From contig NZ_BMJJ01000018.1 of assembly GCF_014643375.1 (NCBI RefSeq), positions 1 through 64,000 of the forward strand: a DNA stretch of 64,000 bases. The letters run 5' to 3'. This stretch comes from Aureimonas glaciei. GTDB lineage: Bacteria > Pseudomonadota > Alphaproteobacteria > Rhizobiales > Rhizobiaceae. Made by a program: the position numbers and the translations under genes. Below, in pieces: positions 8,249 to 16,440 of the stretch (position 1 is its first letter; every line of letters starts with the position of its first letter). The notes beneath the pieces were generated by a model that made no database searches, had not been told where the DNA came from, and worked only from the letters and a program-made list of their open reading frames with translations.

Positions 8249-10948
8249 TCAGGCCGGCAGCGGGGATCGGGCCGGGTCAAGCGCGATGGTGACGTGGACC
8301 GTCCCGGCCGTGCCCGACGGGTCGGCGTGGAAGCCGAGTTCCCGTGTCATGTCCAGCATCGTCGTGTTCTCGCGCAGGATCTCGCCGAAGACCCGCCGCA
8401 GGCCCCGGCTCCGCGCGAAATCGAGGATGGCGGTCATCAGCTGGGTGCCGAGCCCCCTGCCCTTCATGTCGGAGCGCACCAGCACGGCAAACTCCGCCGC
8501 CTCGTTTTCCGGATCGGCGATCAGGCGGACGACGCCATGGATCGGGCCCGTTCCGAAGGCGCTGTCCGGTTCGACGGCGACGAAGGCCATCTCGCGGTCG
8601 TAGTCGATCTGCGAGAACCGCGCCGCCGCCTGGTGCGGCAAGGTCTTCACCGCCGCCATGAAGCGCAGGCGCAGATCGTTTGGGGTGCACCGGGCGACCA
8701 TGTCCGCCAGAGCCCCTTCGTCCTCCGGGCGGATTGGCCTGAGACGGAAGGCGGTGCCGTCGCGGATGACGATCTCCCGCGTCAGGGCGTGGGGATAAGG
8801 GAGAATGGCCGGACCGATGGCCACGGCACCGGCCGGCCGCAAGGCGATGCGGGCGTCAAGAGCGAGCACGCCGCCCGTATCGGCGAGAAGCGGATTGGTG
8901 TCGAGTTCGCCGATTTCCGGCAGGAGCACGGCCAGTTCCGACAGCCGCACCAGCACATCGGTCAGCGCGTCCATGGGGACGGGCGGCACGTCGCGAAAGC
9001 CGGCGAGCAGCCGGGCGACGGCGGTGCCCTCGACCATCCGGCGGGCCAGAACGGAATTGAGCGGCGGCAGACCGATCGAACGATCGCCGATCACCTCCGT
9101 CGCCTTGCCGCCCCGGCCGAACAGGATGACCGGCCCAAAGGTCGGGTCGGACGCGATCCCGGCGATCAGTTCCTGCGCGTCCGGCCGCACCACCATCTTC
9201 TGGACGGTGAAGCCGGCGATGCGGGCATTCGGCGCGGTCCTCGCCAATGTCGCCGTCATCGTCGCCACGGCCTCGGCCATCTCGGCCGCCGAGGCGATGT
9301 TCAGCCGGACGCCGCCGGCATCGGACTTGTGGCTGATCTCGGGCGAGACGACCTTCAGCACCGCCGGCGCGCCGATCGCCTCGAAGCGCGCGACCGCCTC
9401 CTGTGCCGTGGCGACGAGGAAGGTCGGCACAGTGGGAATGCCGAAAAGGCCGAGCACCTGCTTGGCCTCCTCCTCGCTGAGGACCGTGCGCCCCTCGCCC
9501 GCCGCCGCCGACAGAACGGCTCGCGCCGCGCCGAGGGAAGCGGGCGCAATCGTCACCCCGGCCGACGGCGTCTCCAGAAGCAGTTCCTGGTTCCGCCGGT
9601 ATTGGGTGAGATGGGTGAAGGCGCGGACGGCGTCGTCGGGGCTTTCGAAGGTCGGGATCTTTTCGGCGGCGAAGAAGGCGCGCACCGGTCCGGCGGCGGT
9701 GCCGCCCAGCCAGTTGGTCAGCAGCGGAAAATGCGGCCGCCGCATCGCCGCCTCGGCGACGGCCCGGCCTGCCGCCATGCCGTCGGCGACCGCCGTCGGG
9801 CAGTTGAGGACGAGGATCGCGTCGCTGCCGCGATCGGCCATCAGGATCTCCAGCGCCCGCGCATAGCGCTCACCCTCGGCATCGCCGATGATGTCGACCG
9901 GATTGCCGCGCGACCACATCGCCGGTAGCACTGCGTCGAGCGCTGCCCGCGTCTCGGCGCTCATCTCGGCCAGCCGCCCGCCGAGCGCTTCCAGCGCGTC
10001 GACCGCAAGGACCCCTGCGCCGCCGCCATTGGTAAGGATCGTCAGCCGCTCACCATCGATGTGCATGCCCGTCGCCAGCGTCGCCGCCGCCTCGAACAAC
10101 TCCTCGATCGTGGCGACGCGCAGGAGCCCGGCGCGGCGGAAGGCGGCGTCGTAGACCATGTCCGACCCGGCCAGCGCGCCGGTATGGGACAGCGCCGCCC
10201 GCGCCCCCGCGGCGCTGCGGCCCGACTTGACGACGACGACGGGCTTGGCGCGGGCGGCAATGCGCGCGGCCGACATGAATTTCTTGGCGAAGGTGACGTT
10301 CTCGACATAGAGGAGGATCGAGCGGGTGGCGCGGTCGGCGGCCAGGAAGTCGAGCAGGTCGCCGAAATCGGCGTCCGCCATGTCGCCGAGCGAGACGACA
10401 TGGGAAAAGCCGACGCCACGCGCGTCGGCCCAGTCGAGTACGGCGGTGACGATCGCGCCGGACTGGCTGACCAAAGCGATGTCGCCTTGGGCCGGCGTCA
10501 GATGGGCAAAGCTGGCATTGATCCCCGCCGGCGTCGAGATCAGGCCGAGGCAGTTAGGCCCGACGATGCGCAGGAGCGAGGGGCGGGCCGCATCCAGCAT
10601 CTTCTGGCGGAGGGTCGTCTTCCCCGACGGCGCGTCGAGGCCGGCGGAGATCACCACCGCCGCGCGGCAGCCCTTGTCCGCCAGTTCGGCGATGATCCCC
10701 GGCACCGTTACCGCCGGGGTGACCACGACCGCGAGGTCCGGCGTCTCGGGCAGCGCGTCGATCGAGGGAAAGCAGGCCTGGCCGCCGACCACGCGACGGC
10801 GCGGGTTCACCGGCATGATCCGGCCGGCAAAGCCGGCGGAAAAGAGGTTCTGGCCGACGACCTGGCCGACCGAATGCGGCCTGTCGCTGGCGCCGATCAG
10901 AACGATCGAGCGGGGCGAAAACAGCGCGTCGAAATTGCGGGTGCTCAT
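8249..10948 (-). CDS. NDP-forming acyl-CoA synthetase fused to GNAT acetyltransferase
   Basis: 899 residues in the order CoA-binding Rossmann domain, ligase-CoA domain, ATP-grasp domain and a C-terminal GNAT acetyltransferase (from about residue 725). Visible signatures are SLRSIVLIGAS-like opening residues, SHTGALAG with the His that is phosphorylated in ADP-forming acetyl-CoA synthetases (around residue 255), GPNCLG, and the GNAT GRGLGTQLM acetyl-CoA loop. Homologues either make acetyl-CoA or act as protein lysine acetyltransferases (Pat type). Both roles link acetate flux to regulation. It follows the alcohol dehydrogenase by 117 bases on the same strand, so both probably respond to the FixK box at 12228. 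Confidence 0.9.
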   Translation of the reverse strand: MSTRNFDALFSPRSIVLIGASDRPHSVGQVVGQNLFSAGFAGRIMPVNPRRRVVGGQACFPSIDALPETPDLAVVVTPAVTVPGIIAELADKGCRAAVVISAGLDAPSGKTTLRQKMLDAARPSLLRIVGPNCLGLISTPAGINASFAHLTPAQGDIALVSQSGAIVTAVLDWADARGVGFSHVVSLGDMADADFGDLLDFLAADRATRSILLYVENVTFAKKFMSAARIAARAKPVVVVKSGRSAAGARAALSHTGALAGSDMVYDAAFRRAGLLRVATIEELFEAAATLATGMHIDGERLTILTNGGGAGVLAVDALEALGGRLAEMSAETRAALDAVLPAMWSRGNPVDIIGDAEGERYARALEILMADRGSDAILVLNCPTAVADGMAAGRAVAEAAMRRPHFPLLTNWLGGTAAGPVRAFFAAEKIPTFESPDDAVRAFTHLTQYRRNQELLLETPSAGVTIAPASLGAARAVLSAAAGEGRTVLSEEEAKQVLGLFGIPTVPTFLVATAQEAVARFEAIGAPAVLKVVSPEISHKSDAGGVRLNIASAAEMAEAVATMTATLARTAPNARIAGFTVQKMVVRPDAQELIAGIASDPTFGPVILFGRGGKATEVIGDRSIGLPPLNSVLARRMVEGTAVARLLAGFRDVPPVPMDALTDVLVRLSELAVLLPEIGELDTNPLLADTGGVLALDARIALRPAGAVAIGPAILPYPHALTREIVIRDGTAFRLRPIRPEDEGALADMVARCTPNDLRLRFMAAVKTLPHQAAARFSQIDYDREMAFVAVEPDSAFGTGPIHGVVRLIADPENEAAEFAVLVRSDMKGRGLGTQLMTAILDFARSRGLRRVFGEILRENTTMLDMTRELGFHADPSGTAGTVHVTIALDPARSPLPA

Positions 10949-11065
10949 GCGATGACCCTTTGCGGGAGGCTCGATGACAGAAGCTGCCGCCGACCCGTGT
11001 GGATCGACGGCGGGCTGGGGCGGCCGCCGGCCGGAGCCGCGGTCGCCCGTCCTCCTCCCAGAGGG

Positions 11066-12139
11066 TCAGGGGGTGATCGCGACCTTCAGGACACCATCGC
11101 GCTGGTGCGCGAAGAGGTCGTAGGCTTCCTCGATCCGGTCGAGCTTGAAGCGGTGCGTGACCAGGGGGCGCGTGTCGAGCCGCCCCGATTCGATTGCGGC
11201 CATCAGCCGGCGCATGCGCTCCTTGCCGCCGGGGCAGAGCGTGGTGATGATCTTGTTGTCGCCGAGGCCGGCCGAGAAGGCGCCCAGCGGAATGGTCAGA
11301 TCGCTGGAATAGACGCCGAGCGAGGAGAGCGTGCCGCCCGGCCGCAGAACCCGGAGGCCCGCCTCGAAGGTCTCCTGGCGCCCGAGCGCCTCGATCGCGA
11401 CGTCGACGCCGCGCCCGTCGGTCAGCGCCATGATCTGCTCCACGACGTCGCCCTGGGTGAAGTCGACGACGTGATCGGCGCCCATCTTGCGGGCGATTTC
11501 CATGCGCGCCGGCACCGATTCCACCGCGATGATGGTCGTCGCGCCCATCAGCTTGGCGCCGGCCGTGGCGCAGAGCCCGATCGGCCCCTGCGCGAAGACG
11601 GCCACCGTGTCGCCGATCTTGACGGCGCCGCTCTCCGCGCCCGAAAAGCCCGTCGACATGATGTCGGGGCACATCAGCACCTGCTCGTCGGTGAGCCCGT
11701 CCGGGATGGGAGCGAGATTGGCCATGGCGTCCGGCACGAGCAGATATTCCGCCTGCGCGCCGTCGATCGTGTTGCCGAAGCGCCAGCCGCCCATCGGCTT
11801 GAAGCCGTGCTTGGTGCCGGCGCCGTCCTGGCTGTGGCAGCCGCAGAGGCAGGCGTTGGAGGTGCCGCTCGGCGTGATCGCGCCGGCGATCACCCGCTGG
11901 CCCTCCGCAAATCCCTCTACGGCCGAGCCGAGCTTTTCGATGATGCCGACCGGCTCGTGGCCGATGGTCAGCCCGCTGGCGACGGGATATTCGCCCTTTA
12001 GGATATGCACGTCGGTGCCGCAGATCGTCGTCGTCGTGATCCGGATCAGCGCATCGAGCGGCCCGACCTCCGGAATGGGCTTTTCGCCGAGCACGATGCG
12101 GTTGGGTTCGATGAAGATTGCTGCCCTCATGGATGCCAT
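11066..12139 (-). CDS. Zinc-dependent alcohol dehydrogenase (MDR family)
   Basis: 357 residues. The catalytic zinc site is visible as ICGTDVH near residue 40 and GHEPVG near residues 60-65; the cofactor fold follows at FAQGPIGLCA. It resembles secondary alcohol dehydrogenases and NAD(P)-dependent alcohol dehydrogenases of rhizobia. A structural-zinc cysteine cluster is reduced to ACLCGC. GAGGAG precedes the ATG at 12139 by eight bases, supporting this start over an internal Met three residues later. A perfect FNR/FixK palindrome lies about 90 bases upstream, so fermentative or low-oxygen redox balancing is the likely role. Its substrate cannot be read from sequence. Confidence 0.9.
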   Translation of the reverse strand: MASMRAAIFIEPNRIVLGEKPIPEVGPLDALIRITTTTICGTDVHILKGEYPVASGLTIGHEPVGIIEKLGSAVEGFAEGQRVIAGAITPSGTSNACLCGCHSQDGAGTKHGFKPMGGWRFGNTIDGAQAEYLLVPDAMANLAPIPDGLTDEQVLMCPDIMSTGFSGAESGAVKIGDTVAVFAQGPIGLCATAGAKLMGATTIIAVESVPARMEIARKMGADHVVDFTQGDVVEQIMALTDGRGVDVAIEALGRQETFEAGLRVLRPGGTLSSLGVYSSDLTIPLGAFSAGLGDNKIITTLCPGGKERMRRLMAAIESGRLDTRPLVTHRFKLDRIEEAYDLFAHQRDGVLKVAITP

Positions 12140-12561
12140 CGAAAGATCTCCTCGCCAGAACCTGTCGGCGCGCCGTGACGGGTGTCGAGCGCAGCGGCAT
12201 GCCTAGTCCCGGGATCGTCAGTCATCCTTGATTTCGATCAAGCTTGGCCGGGCCGCCGCGGCCGGCGGCGGCACGGCTACGGCTTTTCCGGCGGTCGAAA
12301 GCGGCATCGACCCTCCCTCGCCGGCTCCTTTGCCGGCAAGCACGGGGCACCGAGCCCAAGGCATCGCCCGCCGCGCCGCAGCCACCTTCGTAAGTACTAA
12401 CTACAGTCAATTAAGCATAAAAACGCGATCGTTATAAGTATTTATACCGAGTTTATGATGAAAAAACTTCGGCGCAAGTTAAGATCAATTCCATCCTCCT
12501 CGGTCAACCTGATCCGGACGGCAGCCGCGTTCGGCGCCCTGTTCCTGGAGCAACATTCGAG
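12140..12561. other. Divergent intergenic region (422 bases)
   Basis: Separates the alcohol dehydrogenase (leftward) from the pterin-fold protein (rightward). It contains the FixK palindrome at 12228 and a distinctly AT-rich stretch (12390-12490) that probably holds the promoter for the rightward signalling genes. I see no gene in it. Confidence 0.6.
12228..12241. promoter_or_regulatory. Perfect FNR/FixK palindrome (box C)
   Basis: TTGATTTCGATCAA matches the FNR/Anr/FixK consensus TTGAT-N4-ATCAA in all ten defined positions. Its centre is about 95 bases upstream of the alcohol dehydrogenase start at 12139, which would give a leader of about 55 bases if the site is at -41.5. It is the best FixK site in the window. 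Confidence 0.75.
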
Positions 12562-13065
12562 ATGAAACGTGTTCTTGCTGCAGTGGTCGCGGCCCTGGTT
12601 TGGCACGCCGGGGCGACGGCCGGGGAATTGTCGGCGCCGGAAGGCGCGGTAGTCCTCACCGTCACCGGCGCCATCGCCAACAGCAATGGCGACGGCGTGG
12701 CCGCGTTCGACCTGCCGGCGCTGGAAGCGCTGACGGGCCGATCCGGCACCATGGAAACCCCCTGGACCCCCGGCAAGACCACCTTCAGCGGGCCCTTGCT
12801 TCGCGCCGTTCTGTCGGCCGTCGGCGCGCAGGGCAAGACGATCCGCCTCGTCGCCCTGAACGACTATGCCGCCGACATCCCGCTCGAGGACGCGACCGAT
12901 CTGGACACGATCCTGGCCACGCGGATGGACGGCAAGCTGATGTCGGTGCGCGACAAGGGTCCCGTGTTCCTGATCTATCCGTTCGACCAGGATCCGGCTC
13001 TCTACAACGAGAAATACTTCTCGCGGTCGGTCTGGCAGATCAAGGAAGTCAAGGTTCTCGAATGA
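12562..13065 (+). CDS. Periplasmic molybdopterin-oxidoreductase-fold protein
   Basis: 167 residues with a signal peptide (MKRVLAAVVAALVWHAGATA, about 20 residues). The rest resembles the short, stand-alone version of the sulfite-oxidase/pterin-binding fold: VLTVTGAI, a LEALTGRSGTMETPW loop, TTFSGPLLRAVLSAVGA, and a C-terminal [13 protein letters not shown] strand. No cysteine is present, so the Mo-ligating Cys of true oxidoreductases is missing and enzyme activity is unlikely. Its stop overlaps the start of the hybrid kinase by an ATGA (13062-13065), so it may be the ligand-binding partner of that membrane kinase. Confidence 0.75.
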   Translation: MKRVLAAVVAALVWHAGATAGELSAPEGAVVLTVTGAIANSNGDGVAAFDLPALEALTGRSGTMETPWTPGKTTFSGPLLRAVLSAVGAQGKTIRLVALNDYAADIPLEDATDLDTILATRMDGKLMSVRDKGPVFLIYPFDQDPALYNEKYFSRSVWQIKEVKVLE

Positions 13066-15308
13066 CCCCTGAACTGGCCCAGGGGCGGGAGATCGTCCGG
13101 CAATCGGCGCGCGCGACCTGGGCGCTGATCGCCACTTCGCTGCTGCTTCTGGCTCTCCTCGTCGGCGCCTATCTGCATCTGTCGAGCCGGCAGAAGGACA
13201 CGCAGGACGGCATCAGGGAGGACGCTCTCTGGGCCGTCTACCAGACCGGCCGGGAGGCCCGCACGCTGCTCGAATCGCTGAAGGACGTCGATCGCACCGG
13301 CACGCTGGCCCCGGAGGCTCTGGATAGCCTGATGCTGCGCTACGACATCCTCTACTCCCGCATGGCGATCGTCGACACCGCCCGCTACGGCGCCTATTTC
13401 GCAGAGGATCCCGAGATCCGTGTCGCGCGGGAACAGGTGCATGCCGGGATACGAGCGCTGGAAGGGGTGTTCGCCACGCTCCGCGAAAGCGGCGGCGTGG
13501 GGGCCGTGCGCGCGATCCTGCCGCGCGTCGCCGAGATCGTGGCGGCCGCCGAAAGGCTTCTCGTGCGCACCAATTCCGTCGTCTCCACGGCACGGGCCGA
13601 CGCGCGCACCGAGGTGATGGAGCTCCAGGACAGGACCGCCTCGCTGGTGCTGGCCTTTGGTCTGACCGTCGGGCTTCTCATCCTCCTCCTGGTGCGCCGT
13701 CTCGGCGCGACGCGCGCGGCGGGCGACCAGATCCAGGTCGTCGCCGACCAGATGTCTGCAGCCTTCCGGGCTGCGGAAGCCGGCAACCGGGCGAAATCCG
13801 ATTTCATGGCGACGATGGGGCACGAGATCCGCACCCCGCTCAACGCCATCCTCGGCATGGCCGAACTGCTTCGGGGCTCGCCGCTGGCGGAAGAGGATGC
13901 CGAAAGCGTTCGGGCGATCGAGACGTCCGGCGCGGCGCTGCTCGAGGTGATCAACGAAATCCTCGACTTCGCCAAGATCGAGCACGGCGACATCCCGGCG
14001 GAGACGATCCCCTACGATCCTATCGCTGTCGCCCGCCAGGCCATCGCCATCGTCCGGGGACGGGCTCGCGACCGCGGCAATGTCGTGGCGCTGGTGAACC
14101 AGGACGTCGAGGGCTGGTTCCTCGGCGACCCGACGCGCCTCTACCGCGTTCTCCTGAACCTCCTCAGCAATGCGGTGAAGTTCACCGAGAACGGATCGGT
14201 CGATCTCACTGTGTCGGCCGCCGGCACGGCCGCTTCACCGCGCCTGCGCTTCGTCGTCGCCGATACCGGCATCGGCATTCCGGGTAGCGCGCGGCCGCTC
14301 CTGTTCCAGGCTTTCAGCCAGGTCGACGGCACGATCGGGCGGCGTTTCGGCGGCACTGGCCTCGGCCTCGTCATCTGCAAGCGCATCGTCGAGGCGGCCG
14401 GCGGCACGATCGGCGTCGACAGCGAACCGGGTATCGGCAGCCGCTTCTGGTTCGAGATCCCCGCCCCCGCCGCCCCGGCCGGCGCCGTGACGGCGACACC
14501 GCCGCAGGCGGCCGAGAAACAGGCGCTTCAGCGGCTCCGCATCCTTGTGGTCGAGGACAATGCCTTCAACCGCACGGTCGCCCGGCGTTTTCTGGAAAAG
14601 CTCGAGCAGACGGTGGTGGTCGCCGAGGAGGGCGAGGCCGCCTTGCGCATGGTGCAGGCCGAGCGCTTCGATCTCGTCCTCATGGACATGCAGATGCCCG
14701 TCATGGACGGCATCGAGGCGACCCGCCGCATTCGGGCGCTGGGCGGATGGCAGGCGACGATCCCGATCGTCGCCCTGACCGCCAATGCGTCTGACAGCGA
14801 CCGCGAGCGCTGCAGGGCGGTCGGCATGGATGCCTTCGAGTCCAAGCCGGTATCGATGGCGCGCCTCGGCGCGCTGATCGCCGAATGGGGTCCGCGGGCC
14901 GAGGGGCGGCAGGCGGCCGATGACCGCGAGCCCGCCCCGATCGGCCCCTCCCCCACGGCCACCGACGGTTTCGACCGCGACGAGGTCGCCGTCGACGCCA
15001 GCCGCGTGGCCGAGCTGGTCGACGCCATCGGCGAGGACGGGTTCGAGGAACTGCGCGACGCTTTCCTGGCCGACGCCACCCTGCTCCTGAACGACCTGCA
15101 TGCGGCCATGGCGCGCAACGACCAGGCGACGACCGACCGCGTGCTGCACACGCTCAAGGGCGCCGCCGCCAGCATCGGCTATCCCGCGATGGCGACGATC
15201 GCTGAATCCCTGCGGCAGACGCCGGTGGCAAAGGGTGCGCACGGGCTTTTGTCGGCCCGGCTGGAACGCCTGCGCGACGATCGCGCCGCGCTCGGAAGGA
15301 CAGGATGA
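13062..15308 (+). CDS. Hybrid sensor histidine kinase (TM-HK-REC-Hpt)
   Basis: 748 residues. Two membrane segments (about 20-40 and 193-211) flank a helical periplasmic domain. The cytoplasmic part has a dimerisation box GHEIRTPLN (phospho-His near 254), N/G ATPase boxes ([29 protein letters not shown]), a receiver with phospho-Asp near 542 ([10 protein letters not shown]) and an Hpt domain with HTLKGAAAS (His near 696). It is thus a complete BarA/ArcB-like phosphorelay in one chain. Translation starts inside the stop of the pterin-fold gene and ends overlapping the HD-GYP gene (ATGA both times), so the three form one operon. Codon use and size look normal. Confidence 0.93.
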   Translation: MTPELAQGREIVRQSARATWALIATSLLLLALLVGAYLHLSSRQKDTQDGIREDALWAVYQTGREARTLLESLKDVDRTGTLAPEALDSLMLRYDILYSRMAIVDTARYGAYFAEDPEIRVAREQVHAGIRALEGVFATLRESGGVGAVRAILPRVAEIVAAAERLLVRTNSVVSTARADARTEVMELQDRTASLVLAFGLTVGLLILLLVRRLGATRAAGDQIQVVADQMSAAFRAAEAGNRAKSDFMATMGHEIRTPLNAILGMAELLRGSPLAEEDAESVRAIETSGAALLEVINEILDFAKIEHGDIPAETIPYDPIAVARQAIAIVRGRARDRGNVVALVNQDVEGWFLGDPTRLYRVLLNLLSNAVKFTENGSVDLTVSAAGTAASPRLRFVVADTGIGIPGSARPLLFQAFSQVDGTIGRRFGGTGLGLVICKRIVEAAGGTIGVDSEPGIGSRFWFEIPAPAAPAGAVTATPPQAAEKQALQRLRILVVEDNAFNRTVARRFLEKLEQTVVVAEEGEAALRMVQAERFDLVLMDMQMPVMDGIEATRRIRALGGWQATIPIVALTANASDSDRERCRAVGMDAFESKPVSMARLGALIAEWGPRAEGRQAADDREPAPIGPSPTATDGFDRDEVAVDASRVAELVDAIGEDGFEELRDAFLADATLLLNDLHAAMARNDQATTDRVLHTLKGAAASIGYPAMATIAESLRQTPVAKGAHGLLSARLERLRDDRAALGRTG

Positions 15309-16354
15309 CGAGCCAGATCGAGATCCTCGTCGTCGAGGACAACCAGACGAACCGCATGCTCATGTGCAAGCTGATCGAGCGCACGGGAGACTGCGTCGCC
15401 TTGCCGTTCGCCTCGCCGATCGAGGCGGCCGAGGCGCTGCCGACCCTGGCCTTCGACATGGCGATCGTCGACCACCAGATGCCGGGCATGAGCGGCATCG
15501 AGCTCATCGGCGTGATCCGGCGCAATCTGAGCTCCACCGACAAGCCCATCGTCATGGTGACGGCCGACAACGAAGCCGACCTTCGCCTCGCGGCGCTGCA
15601 GGCCGGGGCGGTGGAGTTCCTGAGCAAGCCGATCGACCCGGTGGATTTCATGGTGCGCATCCGCAACCTGTCGCGGCTGTGCCAGGTCCAGCGCAAGCTG
15701 GCCGACAGGGAGGCCTGGCTTCGCGAGGAAGTGGCGGCGGCGACGGAGGAACTGCGGCGGCGGGAGGAGGAGATCATCCATCGCCTGACGCTCGCGGCCG
15801 GCTACAAGGACGAGGACACGGCGGCCCATACCACGCGCATGGCCCGGATGTGCGGCGCCATGGCCCGGGCGCTGGGGCTCGATGCCGAGACCTGCCGCGA
15901 CATCGAGCTCGCCGCGCCGATGCACGACATCGGCAAGGTCGGCATCCGCGACGAAGTGCTGCTGAAGCGCGGACTCCTCGACGAGAACGAGATGCAGCAC
16001 ATGCGCGAGCATGCCCGCATCGGCGGCGACATCCTGGCCGGCTCGTCCTGCGACCTCCTGCAGCTGGCCTCCGTGCTCGCCACCACGCATCACGAGCGGT
16101 GGGACGGCACCGGCTATCCGAACCATCTGAAAGGCACCGAGATACCCCTCGCCGGGCGGATCGCCGCCGTCGCCGACGTTTTCGACGCGCTGACCAGCGC
16201 CCGGCCGTACAAGCGGGCTTGGAGCCGCGAGGAAGCGATCGTATACATTGCCGAACAGGCCGGGCGGCAGTTCGACCCGGCCTGTGTCGAAGCCTTTCTG
16301 AGCGTCGTGGCAGAGAAAGCCACCCACCTCCAGCCGCCCATCCGCGCGGCTTAG
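15305..16354 (+). CDS. Response regulator with HD-GYP cyclic-di-GMP phosphodiesterase domain
   Basis: 349 residues: receiver domain (1-~125, phospho-Asp D56 in VDHQMPGMSG), a coiled-coil linker rich in REEVAAATEELRRREEE, then an HD-GYP domain. The metal-binding MHDIGK and the signature HHERWDGTGYP are intact, so it should hydrolyse cyclic di-GMP. It starts within the stop of the hybrid kinase and is its obvious phosphorelay target. Its role would be lowering cyclic di-GMP, for example favouring motility over attachment, in response to the periplasmic signal. Confidence 0.92.
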   Translation: MTSQIEILVVEDNQTNRMLMCKLIERTGDCVALPFASPIEAAEALPTLAFDMAIVDHQMPGMSGIELIGVIRRNLSSTDKPIVMVTADNEADLRLAALQAGAVEFLSKPIDPVDFMVRIRNLSRLCQVQRKLADREAWLREEVAAATEELRRREEEIIHRLTLAAGYKDEDTAAHTTRMARMCGAMARALGLDAETCRDIELAAPMHDIGKVGIRDEVLLKRGLLDENEMQHMREHARIGGDILAGSSCDLLQLASVLATTHHERWDGTGYPNHLKGTEIPLAGRIAAVADVFDALTSARPYKRAWSREEAIVYIAEQAGRQFDPACVEAFLSVVAEKATHLQPPIRAA

Positions 16355-16440
16355 ACGGCCTGGGTTGCAGGCTTTCCCCGACCCGGCGCAGAGGCGCCCG
16401 GTCGACGGACCTCCTCCCCGGACGAACCGAAAGACGCGCG

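Noticed and set aside
12462-12480. Additional FixK box near the pterin-fold gene
   Set aside because: Only one TTGAT half-site (in TTGATCTTAACTTG on the minus strand); the second half does not fit.
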